This document shows positions 12,481 through 26,227 of a stretch of DNA of 64,000 nt, one piece after another. Under the pieces are notes generated by a model that was not told the DNA's origin, ran no database searches, and worked only from the letters and a program-made list of their open reading frames with translations. The translations under genes were made by a program, and so were the position numbers. Within the stretch, counting starts at the first letter, position 1. The number at the start of each line of letters is the position of its first letter. The stretch is taken from assembly GCA_021229015.1 (NCBI GenBank), contig CM037777.1, positions 57,419,608 through 57,483,607 of the forward strand. Direction: 5' to 3'. The DNA is from Solen grandis. Lineage: Eukaryota > Mollusca > Bivalvia > Adapedonta > Solenidae.

Positions 12481-13265
12481 TTTAAGTATTTAAACCACTG
12501 AAGTATTGTGTGCTATAGATATTTATATCAGTAAGATAAAAAATAATGATTAAAAATATACATGTAATTACTTATAGTCATATCTACTGAAATATTCTGA
12601 ACTTAAAATAGAAGAGAAATCATGTTTTTCTAAATTCAGCATAAGTAAGAAAAAACTTGAGAATGGACAAAAATTGTTGAAAATATATACCATGTTTCTA
12701 ACCATTAATGAGCCTTACAGATGTAAGCATTTTCTCTCAATAAATGTCACTTGTTTTTGGAAATCGAGACAAAATTCTAAACATGGTGCAAAAATCCAGT
12801 GCTCAGACGAATAGCTTATCACCAAAGAAAGTGAAGGGAAAAAAGCTCAGTAACAAAATATCCTGAAATAAAACTGCCATCTGTACATGCCACCGTTAAC
12901 CACTGGAAGACTTTATTAATCCTTCAAAGCCTTCAGCCGAACAGTTGGAATTTGATCTAATCCCAGCATGCTTTGCAACAACGGAAATGGGTAACTTTGA
13001 AATGAATCATAAAAATAAGTCAAATCTGTAAAAGTTAAAGAAATATCTGACAATTTTGACATCTTGATTATCCCATTCAAATCTGAGTATGCCATTTTAA
13101 GCCATGTCATACCAACGAGAGTCCAGATCAGATTGAAAGAAAGCCTGCCTTAATAGGTTTTACAATGATTCAATCTGGCCTTGTGTTCTTGAAAACAAAA
13201 TCTGTACTCAAGCATAGTTTTCAAATTATCTATAAACAAGCTCATATGGTCATGCAATAAATGTA

Positions 13266-13477
13266 CAGTAAAACCTCATTAAAGACCACCTCAATATAAG
13301 GACCACCTCACTATTAAGACCACCTCAATATAAGACCATCTCACTATTAAGACCACTATTTTCAGGACCCCATTCCCATTCACATTGCTTTAACTTGACT
13401 CGATTATCAGACCACCGTATTATTACGACCAGCTGACTGCGGTCCCATGACCGGTCATATTATTGGAGGTTTTACTG
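13266..13477. mobile_element. pogo/Tigger-like MITE with TA flanks
   Basis: The 212-bp element starts CAGTAAAACCTC and ends GAGGTTTTACTG, and both sides are flanked by TA. The termini and TA duplication fit the Tc1/mariner-pogo group. The left half contains repeated AAGACCACCTCA(A/C)TAT units with 18-20-bp periodicity. No transposase is present. The imperfect symmetry beyond about 13 bp shows that it is a non-autonomous derivative. Confidence 0.75.
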
Positions 13478-13479
13478 TA

Positions 13480-16400
13480 TACCAGTATTTAATATAGGTT
13501 CTGGATATCTTGAGCTCTTTTCAAGAACATTGGGCCATAATATTACAGAACTAGCTAACAATATAAAAACTGCTCAACCTGTCCTCTGGTGACTTTTGCA
13601 ATCTGATCTGGGTTTATACAAGTGTCTCACAGCTCATTTTCACATTGATAGCTTTCATGGTAATATGGCCAAAGAAATTAACAAAGTACAAGTGGCATTG
13701 CATCAGGGTTGACATTATTATGACCATATAATTTTAAGCCTAATTGGATTTCCTATGAATATAAATTTAATTGTATGCAACAAAGACCTTGAACTATGAG
13801 AACTATAAGTTAAACATATCAGCTACTGGAAACTGTATCAATTATGAAATAATTAGACACGGAACAGAAAGCATCGAGACAGCCGATATATGAACTAAAT
13901 GATTATTCCAAATGACATTTATAGCATCATATATATTCTAAGTGACTCTCGATAAAATATGACTAGTTTCAAGTTACTCCGCAATAATACCTCACAGTCC
14001 TAAGTATGATTGGCTAATTCTTCCGACAAAAAACGAGCCCACCTGTGGGGCCATATGTCGTCAAAGTAGGAAGGTTCTTTCAACTTTTGAAATTGCCACA
14101 CAAAAATAATGCACACTTTATCTGAAAAAAAAAATGAATCATCGGAAAATTAGTTGTCTAATAATGACAGGTGAGGTATTGAACTCTTGTCATCTTGTCA
14201 TTAACACAAAAAGCAAGTATTACTGTAAAGCTATGTGTAAAATAGCTTATTGGAGGTCTACGAGACAGATCTTTCAGACAAAATGAAATACTTTTTTTTT
14301 CTACTTTTTTTTCCTCCTCAGAATGACAGCTTGAAATAAAAAGACTTAATTAAAAGGAGAATAATAATTATTGAATGTTTTATTTCCATTAATGCTTTAT
14401 GTACACAAATACTTAATATACAAAAAAACTGCAAGGGTAATGAAAACTAAAAACATGCTAAAAATATATTTTTGTTTTGGTATCTCAATTATAAACCCAA
14501 AGGGTAATAATTAAAATAGAGTTCTATACATACATCTGTTATCAATATATTGCACCATTTAACACTCTGATATTCATTTTGATTGATGGGTGGAGGATTT
14601 CAGTGACTGGGCACATTACTGTGAATCCAAAGGCAGAGGGTTTATTGACTTTTCCAGGTGCAAAGTACTAGTCCAAATCATGAACCACTTAGAAGAATTG
14701 GTTTAATTTGAAAGAACAAGTTTTCCAACTGATGTAAAAGTTATTTAAATAAGATATTAATTTCAAAGGCAAACCAGATAATTTAAATCAGAGCATGTTA
14801 TATAGTGTGTCCTCCTAAAACCTTATAAATATATTCAGGTTGATCATGCATGACATAATCACTGCTTGTACTTTCATTATTTCCTTGAAACCTCTCATGC
14901 AGTATAGGGTAAATTGGAGTTTTTCACAAAGAAGGAAAGAACCAGAAAATTGAGTTCTAATGAAGCTCCAGTTAACAAAACACCTCATCACAAAAACTGA
15001 TGTGTTCATATGTCTTGTTCAACAGCAAAAAAAAGGACAGCAGACATTTTCTTTTACTAATAGTTTTCAATTGATAAGTATTGTATTCAAAAGATTCTTT
15101 CTTGCAGAGCTAGACAAAAAACAACTGCTGGTTGATTAAGACAATGTCTCATCCGTCTCATGGCAGACGGCATGATTAATGCCTGTTCAACACAAATTCC
15201 AGTCACTCTGACATTATGTTAACTTACCATAGGAGTCAATTTAAAGTAACAAACACAAAACCCCTATCTTGAGGATACTGATTGATTGGAAAAAACAGAT
15301 TGAAGACATTCACTAGGAAAAACAGATTATCTTGGCTTGTTTCTGACGGAAATGGTAAGATCTCATTCAAATGTTGTCACTTCGAATTAAGTTTTCACAG
15401 AAATACAGATTTATTCCAACACTGCTTGAAATGAATACCTTTCCTGATAAAAATTACTGTCTACATTTGCTTTACATCTGCCAGTCTTGCCCACCATTTC
15501 ATGGAACCAACTATTACCCATAATTCCTCACTGCAGCAGATGGACCTACCTGAAGCAGACATGATCTTTAAACCTTGGAGTCAAAAGCTTTGAGAGGCTT
15601 TCATCTAAACAAACCGGCAGGAAATATTATTTATTTATCCTGCAAGGACGTCAGTGCCCATATGCAAGTAATTCATGTGAAAATAATTTTCTTCTTATGT
15701 GTGAAAAGCTCATCATTCAGAACGGATCATTCCTATGGGAAACGACAGGTGAAATCTGATGTTTTTCAAAACCTTAACCAAGCAATATTTGCTAATTAGG
15801 CATTTGTGAAATTGGCTTCATTTTCCCATAATTCAGGATTATATATAAAAATCCAAGTAATGGTATATACTGAACCCAGGGTAGTTAAAGTATCTGCCTC
15901 AGGAGGAAGAGGTCATTGGTTTCATCATCCTATAGCAGGACATACAAAAGATTTAAATAAATGGTACTGGCAGCTCTCTGCTTAGACTAAGCATAAATAT
16001 AGGTTAGTCCCAGACTTGGTTGGCTATGTGTCAGGATAAGGTGACAGTGTTTGGTATCACGCCACATGTCTACGGTGTAACAGACAATTTACAGTGTTAC
16101 AACATTATAGCTGGCTCTAGTAGACACAGTCTGAAACACTGTCAGTGACATGAAAATTGTGTGTATTATAGCAAGAGTGCTATGTGATATTTCTATCTTT
16201 TATTATTCCTAAGGAAGGTGGAAATGCATTTTCCAATATCATTTTCCACTTCAATTAAGTCTTAACTTTTTTATGTCAAATAAGGTTCTTGCAGCTTACG
16301 CAAATCCCATTGCATAGTTCCTATGCTTTACCAGTATATATTATGAAATAAACATTTTAAAATGTTCCTTTGTGAGGATCAAACTTGGGGCCTTCAGATT

Positions 16401-16934
16401 TCAACCCATGAATCACCAAGAAGAATTAGTTCACTCAATCAAATTACTTTGGTAACGATATAGGAACATCCAATTTTCAAGATTGCAAGCCCAGTCAAAA
16501 TTTTGAAGTCACAACTTAACAACAGCTTGACTCCAGTGATCTCAATGTATTTCTCTTTCTTAAGATGTCTACACAATGGCAATTTTGTAAGATGTACACC
16601 AATTAAAGGCCACGGTTATTAGTTCCGTTAAATTTCATTTATACATTTCAAACATTTGAACTTTTTTTTCCCCCTCAGTGGAGATAGGGGAAGTAATTTC
16701 TTGTAATTATATACAAAGGAGTTTGTCAGCAGTCAATTAACTCCTCAAGGTGAGTGACCACTTACAATAAAAAAAGAAGACTGTCAGCCATGTTTCCCAT
16801 AATTCCACACTAATATATATACTGCTATATTGTAATATTTTGTTAGGGATTCTTCTTTGTTGATTTCTAAAAAGTACCATGTATATTCATTGAAAGTCAT
16901 TCATTTTATAGGACCTCAATTGTTTTTCTAAACA
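13480..16934. other. AT-rich DNA without recognisable gene
   Basis: No gene recognised. Weak SINE traces are seen near 14640-14690 (GTGCAAAGTACTAGTCCAAA, family C body), near 15870-15950 and at 16375-16430 (tRNA-like B-box region in reverse). Confidence 0.45.
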
Positions 16935-17036
16935 TTGATAAATGATACAAGCATCCTTGTTAACATTTATAAATGATATGAGCATCTTTGTTAACATTTA
17001 TAAATGATATGAGCATCCTTGTTAACATTTGTCAAT
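16935..17036. repeat. 31-bp tandem repeat, three copies
   Basis: TTAACATTTATAAATGATAT followed by GAGCATC(C/T)TTG is repeated about three times with one or two substitutions per copy. It is a small minisatellite. Confidence 0.8.
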
Positions 17037-17287
17037 GAGTTAACATTATCAAAGGACAAATGTGCCTACATTATATATCCTTTCGTATATATTATGTGAA
17101 ATTAAATTTCAGTGCAAAATTTTGCTTTTATTGTACATAAATTTCATGTCACAGGTATGAATTTACAATCTGTTGTGCTAATTGTAAATATTTATCTATT
17201 TTTTTTGTTTGTTGTACGCTACTAAATTAGATGCTTCATTATGCACTGCATGACTATTAATTATAAAACAATTACAGATAATTAAAA

Positions 17288-17317
17288 CAAAGACCTAATG
17301 AAAATTATAGGTCTTTG
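17288..17317. repeat. Short perfect inverted repeat
   Basis: CAAAGACCTA and TAGGTCTTTG form a perfect 10-bp stem around a 10-base loop, in AT-rich DNA. A transcript would form a small hairpin. No terminator or gene context is present, so a function is not claimed. Confidence 0.6.
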
Positions 17318-18324
17318 GTTAAAATAAGGGTGAAAGTTGTACAAATACTGTATTTCAGAATGAAATTAATAACATATTAGGAATATAATCCATGTAAAAC
17401 ATAAACAAACATAACCACAAAAACAAGCAACACCATGATGATTTTGTACTGATTTGATACAGATAATGAATCTGTGGAATTAATTTTGTCAATTATAAAC
17501 TGTATGTGCATCTTCTGACAACCATTTTAGCTGTAAGAAGTAACATTTCTTTTCAGTTAACAAATGAACTCAGCAAAATAGCCACAATTCACTTAATAGC
17601 AGAATTTCTGTATTTACATTTACTGTCCCACATTCTAATTTCCTGCCACAGCCAATTTGCTACTGCTCCGTCCTTCAGAGCAGAAATTATCACATAGAAC
17701 TTATACTTACTGATTAATTATGTGTGAACAAGTGTTCGTAAATATCTGCCAAATTTGATAAATAGCTTCAAATTTGATCTACAATGAAACTCAGAACAAG
17801 GTCAATCAGAGGTATGAGGGTTTGACAAACCCTCCACTATTGTCATGTGACTTGTAGATTATTATTCCAAGAGGAAACTGCGGGGATTGTGTCAAGTTTA
17901 AAGTAATAAACCGTCCGTGATCTATACCTAGCTAAATGCACCCAGCAGTTACTTTTATCTACATTGTGAATTGTTAAAATTGATTTCTTTATAGATTTAA
18001 GTTTATAAATTATAACTCTTGTATTGTCACGGAGTTACCTGAACAATGAAAAAAGCTGGGGTGGTTTATTTTGTTTTTATGACTAATGCCTCATGGAGGC
18101 CCCAATTTTTTATATTAAGATAAATAAAATTTTTGATATGGGTGCGGAAGTATGCAGCGACTGAAAAAACGTTTTTGTCTGATAGGATTTGCTAAAAACT
18201 TGCAGTAATTTGCAGGCTTATCTGTTTTTATAATGGTTGCCAAATCTCTGTGCCTTTGAATTAGACAATTGTATTAGTAAAATTGCACTGTGTAGTCCAG
18301 AGATCCCAAAATAAGGGGATAGGA

Positions 18325-18436
18325 TGTCATGACCTTTTTAGGCACAAAGTACTGGTCCAATCCAGGTGCCATCAAAAGGCATTCGTGTAAATTGTATGAA
18401 CTTGTTTCCTATCAATATAAAAAAATAAGTTTAAAA
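18325..18436 (+). repeat. Family C SINE body fragment
   Basis: Contains the family C signature GGCACAAAGTACTGGTCCAA followed by CCAGGTGCCATCAAAAGG and a GAACTTGTTTCC...AATAAGTTTAAA end, as in the copies at 33395 and 38261. The tRNA-like head is not recognisable here. Confidence 0.65.
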
Positions 18437-18447
18437 ATGAGGTTTAA

Positions 18448-18681
18448 CCCTTTCCCTCATAGAGGAAACCATGAAAAGACCTATGCGAACAGCATAAAAC
18501 CAGATCAGCCTGCGAGTAACTCGCAGGCTGATCAGGTTTTATGCTCTTCGCTGCTCCTCAGTGGTCTGGAAATGAGGATTTTGTAATTAAATTTGGTAAG
18601 GTTTAACTGTGGTTTTCTGCAGATCAGGCTTTAAGTGATACCTATTGAGGGCGTCAAAATGAGTCTATATGAGGGAAAGGG
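18448..18681 (+). mobile_element. TTAA-flanked hairpin MITE, copy 2 (234 bp)
   Basis: Complete copy with TTAA directly outside both ends (18444-18447 and 18682-18685), TIR CCCTTTCCCTCATA and its complement, and the internal hairpin at 18485-18551. One arm has CTCTTCGC in place of CTGTTCGC, so the stem carries a mismatch. The intact 4-bp duplication makes this the best reference copy in the window. A short open frame crosses it but is not coding. Confidence 0.92.
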
Positions 18682-18689
18682 TTAAATGC

Positions 18690-20919
18690 AGCATTATATC
18701 AATTCTGATCTGGATTATGTATATATAGTCATATAATGGGAAAACAATTGTGTATCTGAGTAGTTATAGCGGATAACATTAATACAGTTCAGTTTCACAT
18801 AAAATGTGTCTTACAGTTGATGTGAATGGCTACAAGATCACAAGGGGCTGACAACTCCTTGTTAGACACATGATTTATGGCCCCTTCCATTTGCTGTATG
18901 CTACCCTATCATTACCAACTTTATGTCTTTTTAACTGCACATATTGTGTTACCTTATTCCATCCCAGGATGAAACACACACACAAACCTTTTCTTCCTTT
19001 CCCGCCATTCTGATCTGTCTTATCAAAGGTAAAAAAAAAAAATGAAGCTGATTCTTAAAGAATAAAAACATGACATCATAAAAAAGTAATTTTTTAGAGG
19101 TAAATCTGCTCTGTGTTTCATGGGTGTTTACGCAAACGTGTTGCGTGTAAAAATTTGGGTAATCTGTTTGATAATGACTAAGTCGTTTGGTTAGATTTCT
19201 GTAGGCATGTTAGTTCGACATTAAAGAAGGAAGGTAATAAATGTTTGTTGAAGTTGATGGTGACAGAGATATGGGGCAAGATGTGTGTGAGAAACTGGGG
19301 TTTGAACGGCAGATAAACTTGACCAAATACAGAGAGAGAAATTATACACTACAAAAGTGAAATGAATACAGGTGGAATAAAACTGCCTTAGACATTTTAT
19401 TACATTTACCTGAGGTTTTATTTGGTTCTTTTTAAATGAATAAAAATAAGATAATGTTATTCCTGATAAAAGGAGGCTTAATTTTCTCAATGAAGTTTTT
19501 CCAAGAGGGAAGGAAAGTAAAGATTATTTCCCATTTATTTGATTAGTATACAGCAATTTTTTTTATCCAATTTTGCTATCTTTTCTACACCTCCATCAAC
19601 TTAAAAATTTATTGTCAGTTCTTTTCTAATCCTACTGATTGATCTTATATCAATAAAAGTTGTTCTTTGATCATTAAAACACCTAATGTAGCTGCCTTCT
19701 GACACTTTAACAAAATAACAGTTATCGACTTGGAACACAATTCCGTTTTTTTTTTCTATTGTTGCTTAAAAAAAACTAGGGATATCATCATGTTTTATTC
19801 AATGGTTTCATCCATTAAATATATACATTTCTACTTGAATTCCACCAGCAATACTTAGTGCAAAGCATTACATAAATTCTTAAATTTGGTAGACACACAT
19901 TCCCCCATCCCTATTTCATGAAGTAATCAATTACATGACTATAAGCTGAAATGAATTATTACCTTATTAACTAACAATATTTGTTAAGAAATGAAATATT
20001 TGGATATTTTTATTAAAGACACAAGAATAATGACATTTACCCTTATGTTTTTAAGTTTTACTTTAAGTGCTAAGAATTGTTGGTAGAATTTGACCCAGGA
20101 GTCATTCTTATAGCATTTTCATTTAAGTGAGCAGGTAACCAGATTCTAAAGATGGATTATATATAATGTACAAAATGTTGTGAAAAACACATATATTACT
20201 CCTTAATATTCCAGTTATCTCAGTAAATTATACAAAAAATAAAAGCAAAATGGCAGAAATTTACCCGCAGCATTTTGAAAAAATTAATAAATAATAACAA
20301 CCTCCAAGGAAAGGATGTTTCCCCGTCAACAGCTTGTTTTTTCCATGTTAATAATTAAACAATGCTCATAAACCATTTCTGCAATCAACGTCACTTTAGG
20401 CTAAAATACATCACCTCTATGTTTCACAAAAATTGTTCGCTCATCATGACGCCCCTAAATCTAGTGCCAAAACATCCTATAACCTTCATATTTTTCCCAA
20501 ACAACTTGCTTTTTGGCAGCAAGAAATTCATATGTCACAAAAATTGAAACGGGCAAGTTTCATGACAAATGGCACAACGTTCAACCCCTGAGAGCCACTC
20601 ACCTTCCAGCATCCCGACAAATGATTGTGACCATTTATAACAACTTGTCACTGTTGTCATGCTCATTTGTTACCATGTGACCTACAGCGAGGCAGCCATG
20701 TTTGACATTGGCAGCCATCATCTGAGGTTCAGGTACATGACTTATATGACTGCAGTAGTCATATGCAGTCATACACAACATTATGATTATCTATTGCCTA
20801 AACATGGCTTCCTGTCACATTGTCTTCTGCCCTCTTCCTTTGTTTAGGTCCAAACTATTAATATACTTCTACAGCTTACTAAATATTTTGTCATATTTAT
20901 CATCTTCCAGATCATATAT
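18690..20919. other. AT-rich DNA without recognisable gene
   Basis: 19880-20090 resembles 40690-40930 and 54830-54990 at low identity (see findings). 20290-20800 is of more mixed composition and contains several short open frames with no coding support. Confidence 0.4.
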
Positions 20920-21015
20920 GCTGCAGGAGTGGCGGAAAAGTGTGACAGACAAACGGACAGACACACAGACGGACAGATCCCTATATGTCACCTCTGCTTA
21001 CAGCAGGTTGCACAA
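20920..21015 (+). mobile_element. GACA mini-MITE, left end lost
   Basis: Retains GTGTGACAGACAAACGGACA, ATCCCTATATGTCACCTCTG and the right end CAGCAGGTTGCACA, which has two changes from the 2885 copy. The left inverted repeat is unrecognisable. Confidence 0.6.
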
Positions 21016-22523
21016 AAAGTAGTTTCAAGCTAAATATAACTGATATTCCAATTTTATTTTCTGAATACTTTTTAACTACAATGAAAAACTTTTTTTCTTT
21101 TTTCTGTTAAAAATAGGGAGTTTTTTTACTATGTTTACCATTCACAGAATATACTCACAGCATATGAAAAATTATTTCAATTCCATTAAATGCAATATTG
21201 TTTGAGGAAATTGTTTCAAGAAAATTTGAATGATTTTGTCTGCTTGGATTCACTGAATGACCCTTAACCGGTCTGTTAAATGTTACATTTTTCCCATAAA
21301 GTACCAATACCATTTTCCCCGCTAATTTGCTCCTATACAACCTCAAAATATGTCTTCCCAAACCAATTAAGCCAACTAAGAACCAAACTGTAACGTATGC
21401 TTAACACCACAGAACAAAACTATTCATAACTTTTCTACAGACAGGAAAGGCTTACACAACTCTAATTGCACAAACACCTCACCAATTTTCAGCGGAACAT
21501 GGTAAACTGCCAAACATGAGGATTATTTCTGACACAAATTTGACATTATTTTGCTCGGTGGTTCACAGTTTGTGTGCAATGACATTAAAATTCTCCAAGT
21601 AAAACCGTAATAACCAACAAACCAACAGCGGTGTCTATCAGGTGCTGTTTATGGTTGCCATAATTTTCTGACACTGTTTTACCGTAGGTACCTTCTGCCT
21701 AGGGAGTAAGACTGCCATGTTAATAATTGAAGACCTTCAAATACCAAAGAGACTTTGTGCCTGATAAAGATGTTGCCAGAGTTGACATTACAGCTTGTCT
21801 CCGCAGTCCTTAATACGATGTCATCATGTTTAAAGGATGTCTGGATCAAATCCTTACATCTCTCTAATAGTTCCAGTTTCAATTCCAGGTCCCAAGTTGT
21901 CCTCCCAGAATACTGAATTTAAACTAATTTCTTTCATATTAAACGGAAAAGAAACTTGACAAGTTTGTCTCAAGTCTGTTCGGTTTACATCTGAAAAGGT
22001 CTTGAAAAATCCTTGCCTTAGTTACGGCAATCAAACCTTCCACTGTTCTTTCAAATCAACACCCAACCCTCTAATCAACACCAAATCTTTAATTCAATGG
22101 TCATAAACACAGCAACAGAAAAAAAGCGCTTTAAAAATGAATAAGTTATAAACTTATTTCATTTTTCTTTCATTTGAATGTACAATCTCAAACTCAAAAG
22201 TTCATACCCAAATCCCTGTGTATTTAATGGCCATACGATTAAGTTAGAGCTTGAAAATCATAATTAATTATAATCATACATTGTACTTAATTGTAGTTTA
22301 CATTTTATGGGAGCACAGGGTCTGGTGTTACGTACCAGAACGGTCTGGTGATTGCCTGTCTAGACACCTGGTTTCTCTTGGTACTTTGTATTTATCTGAT
22401 GTTACACCATAATCAGGCCAAGTTTTACCAGTAGATTTTATTTTGAGATTTAAGTGAAATCAATCAATCTTTATCAATAATTTAGGTGTGGTATCATAAA
22501 ATAAGGATACAGAATCAAAACCA

Positions 22524-22728
22524 GGCGTGCATTCAGTATGACAAACCGTATGCAACCTACGCTTACAGTCAGCTATGAAATTATCTCAGTGTCATAAACC
22601 ACGATGTTGATGTTTACCCATGTACAGCAAAAGGAGCACATGAACAGGATGCGATATGGTCATAAGACAACTCCATAGCTGACTGTAAGCAATCGGTTGC
22701 ATACAGTTTGTCACACTGAATGCATGCC
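22524..22728. repeat. Long imperfect inverted repeat, ~54-bp arms
   Basis: The left arm (22524-22577) and right arm (22674-22728) are reverse complements with only a few mismatches. For example TTACAGTCAGCTATG pairs with CATAGCTGACTGTAA and GGCGTGCATTCAGTATGACA with TGTCACACTGAATGCATGCC. About 96 bases separate the arms. A transcript would form a long hairpin. It could be a decayed MITE or a hairpin-RNA locus. No target duplication was found. A 71-residue minus-strand frame overlaps it without support. Confidence 0.8.
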
Positions 22729-22729
22729 A

Positions 22730-24998
22730 GTTGTTGTTTTAGAATGCAGAAGTTCAATGATAAACAAGAAAATGTGTCTCTGCAACACTGATGCCCCACT
22801 GGCATACCTTGCAGGTCTGAGAGAACCAAATATTTACTTGCATTTTTAAAAGCTTATATCTTGTATCAAGTTTCAGGATGATGTTAAGTCATCTTCAAAG
22901 ATAATTATTTAAAGCTTACACGCAAAGGCAAACCTAAGGTGTGATGAACGAACACACAAACTAATGGAAAAAACAAATAGACCAAAAATTTATATACTGG
23001 TACCCTGTAACATGGTTGGTGGGGCATAAAAACATTTTAAAGATGAAAGTTATAAGGATTTTAATAAATATTTTTTTATTTGTCCTACATCCTGATAGTT
23101 ACTGATACACATTTTTCTGAATATTGAACCATGATAATTTATAAATTTACGTCAATTGATAATTATCATTTTTTATTTTGCCTAATTTTAGGAACTCAGT
23201 AAGAGAATGAGACAAAAGACAAAATGAGAAAGGTTTATAATGAATGAATTGAAGAAAAAAAGACTTGTGAGGTTTCTGGTGATATTTTTATCCTAAAATA
23301 TTGTAATCTATACATGGTGATGAAAACCTTGCAATATTTTACAATGGATCACAAATCAAGTGTTCTAACCTTTGTATAATAACAGGGGGTAAAAATCAAT
23401 ATATAATTAACACCGATTTTCACCTGCGTTCTTCACAACCATTTGAAGGTTGTAACACACACATTCCCTCCTTTTTCACACTCCGCCAACACACTGCTTC
23501 TAATTATATATAATTGGCTAATTTTGCAGCAATTTACAAAATTTCAAAAGCACCCGGTCAGTCAAATATAGTGAAAAGGTCTGTCAGCCGCCATTTTTTC
23601 TTTTTCATAGGCATTTTTTATTTCCATAAACCTAAATATGTTAACTGCAAAATCTAGAATGACAGAAATGAAATCATATCATTTTTGATAATTTACAGTA
23701 TGTATAAAAGGCAAGTATACAACTTTTTTGTTTTATGATGACCTGATGAGCTTAAACAATTTTAGGGCATGTTGCATGAACATGTTATCTGCAGTTATTC
23801 ATAACATACAGTGTCACCTTTGACCTTTCCATTTCAGTCCTTTATCCCTAACCACAATAAGTTCACATGATGCCACTCCAAAGATAACCCTGATCAGAAT
23901 GAAAGCATTTCTAACTTAGAAAAGGTATTACAGCATTTCTATATCATCTCAAATGTACTGATGAGTTGTAAACAGTATAAACCTGATCTGCCTGCAATAT
24001 ATTTATCTATCTATCCATGCATACTGCCTAAACCCCACTTTCAGGTATTATTGGCCGGTTTAATGACCTTCATAGTCAGTGGTAGCTGCATGAACTTTGA
24101 GACATTATCTTTTCAGATTCTATATTAAGAACAAAAGGTCATATGTTTGATCCCCAGTTGTTTAAAATGATCTCAGATATATTATAACTCCCTTGGGCAG
24201 CGCTCAGTTTGTGCATATTATAGTTTCACGACTGAATGGTCAAAAGTAAACTTGTCTACAAAGCTGTGGCATGACACTTAAGTTCATTGGTATATTGGTA
24301 TAACACATTGCAGTACAATATTGCACCACTGTAGCTAACAGAGGTAACATAAACAGGAGTCTCTCATAAAAAAAATAAATAAGCACCCTCAACTTTCAGA
24401 TGTTAAGATTAAAATTCTTGGTGTTAAATAAGAGTAGAGTTGAACTTATTCCTTTCAAGAATGATTAAAAACACATGGTAACACTTGAACCTTCACACCA
24501 TTAACCAAACTATGCATTTAAAAGTTCAAGTCCTTTAAATCATTAATTTTCTCATTTTTTAAGACCAACACAGGAAGTTGCAGCAAATCAGGACTTCTGG
24601 TTACCAGTAGTAACAAAGAATTATGGGTAAGAAAATTTATGGATATTATTGCATTTAAAAAAAAAAAAGAGTAAAAACCTTCTTATCAATAAATCACAGT
24701 TAACAAACCTCTTGAGGATACTTTTAGGAGGCAGTTACATAAAACCAGGTTGAAAATGAACATCTCGGCTGATACTGATGGTAAAGGAGACTCCCTTGAG
24801 TCAAGGAAATATGTAAAAAAAGCAATGGCGTATGAAGAACCTGATAAATCAGGGCCTCCAATTCAAGTACCAAATAGATTTCATACTTTTCTTGTTAAAT
24901 TTATATTCTTTTATTTCTTCATTTGAGACACAATTCAGTCAATACTGAATTAAGCAAAATCCTGTTTCACTCACTCTCGCTAAATAAAATTTTTGCTG
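22730..24998. other. AT-rich DNA without recognisable gene
   Basis: No gene seen. Around 23890-24000 faint traces of the TTAA MITE core are present (AGTATAAACCTGATCTGCCT). Around 24110-24140 there is a tRNA-like B-box trace (GGTCATATGTTTGATCCCC). Confidence 0.45.
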
Positions 24999-25095
24999 AA
25001 GCATGACTGAAAAGTGTGAGGTGACAGAAAGACAGACAGACAGACAACGGAAAAGTGATCCCTGTGTGTCACCTCTGTTTACAGCAAGTGACACA
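24999..25095 (+). mobile_element. GACA mini-MITE copy
   Basis: TGCTGAAGCATGACTGAAAA, a GACA run, AAAAGTGATCCCTGTGTGTC and the right end CAGCAAGTGACACA. The outer part of the left inverted repeat is lost. Confidence 0.65.
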
Positions 25096-26066
25096 AAAAC
25101 GCAATATTCTGAGGACTGACAAGGAGAAATGAAATGCTCAGATTTTCACAAGGTTTGAGAAATCGAGAGTACCAGTACTTTTTAATGTAGTCTGCTCCAA
25201 GACTGAAAATTACCTGTAATTTGACACAGTCCTCAGACAATCACTCCTTGGGCTATCTTACAGTAGGTTAAAACCTGATTATCCGGTGCTATCGAATTAA
25301 AGGATGATTGTCATGATAAATATGATGTCAGGCGTGTCTTTCGAAAATAAATAACTCTTTGGACTCTTGACAATAAAATATCTAATCAGTCTGGGACAAC
25401 AATTTCAGACTGATTAATCTTCACACTGGTGAGTATATTAAAGGAGGATTCAAAATCCAGTTCCTCAGTGCAGTCTGATTTCGTTATCAACTTTCCCACA
25501 ATGCAAGTGTTGCAGTTCCTGGACCTTTCCATCTTGTTCATTTTTTTCTATCTCTGGAGTATTTCAGCCTTTCAACTGTTTCATAAAGCCAATTCCCAAT
25601 CTCCATGCGTCTACAGGCCATTAGTTTGAAAAATTACCGATGCAGTAAAAACAGGAAACAGAAAATGGAAGCCTGAGAGTGCCATTTCTTATCTTTTAAT
25701 TTCCAATTACTTTCAATTACTGGTCCGCGGTTACGAAGAAAATTACTTTTACATCTTACTTACTATCTCTGTGTTTTCAACACAACGTTTGTGAGTTTTC
25801 CCTATAGAATATCTCATTTAAACACTATTTACTTTCCATAGTGTCTGAGTTCATTATGAATGTAAAATTAATGCTGTGTACCACCAAAAACACAGAATTA
25901 TGGAAGAGTTTTAGTGCAAAATTGCCATGTGAAAATTCATATGGTTATTTTTTTTCCTAAAACAAAATGAGTTTTGTTCATAAAAAATAATGTTCCAGTC
26001 TGAAATTACTCTTGTAAAAGAATGCCTGAGTATAAGTTTTGTATACATGTAATCATTGTTCATTTT

Positions 26067-26227
26067 TATATAATAAAAAAATAACGAAAAAAGAAAGGGA
26101 AAGAAAATGACAAGCAGAAAGAGAGAAAAAATGAAAATGAAGTAAAGCAAGGAGTGTATGTGTTAAAAATTCGGGCAGTGTCATTAAAAAGGTGCAAAAA
26201 AAAAAAAAAAGAAAAAAAAAAAAAGAT
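26067..26227. repeat. A-rich, purine-biased low-complexity tract
   Basis: A long run of A with scattered G, including two A-runs of about 15 and 12 bases at 26196-26224. It generates spurious hydrophobic frames on the minus strand, which should be ignored. Confidence 0.8.
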
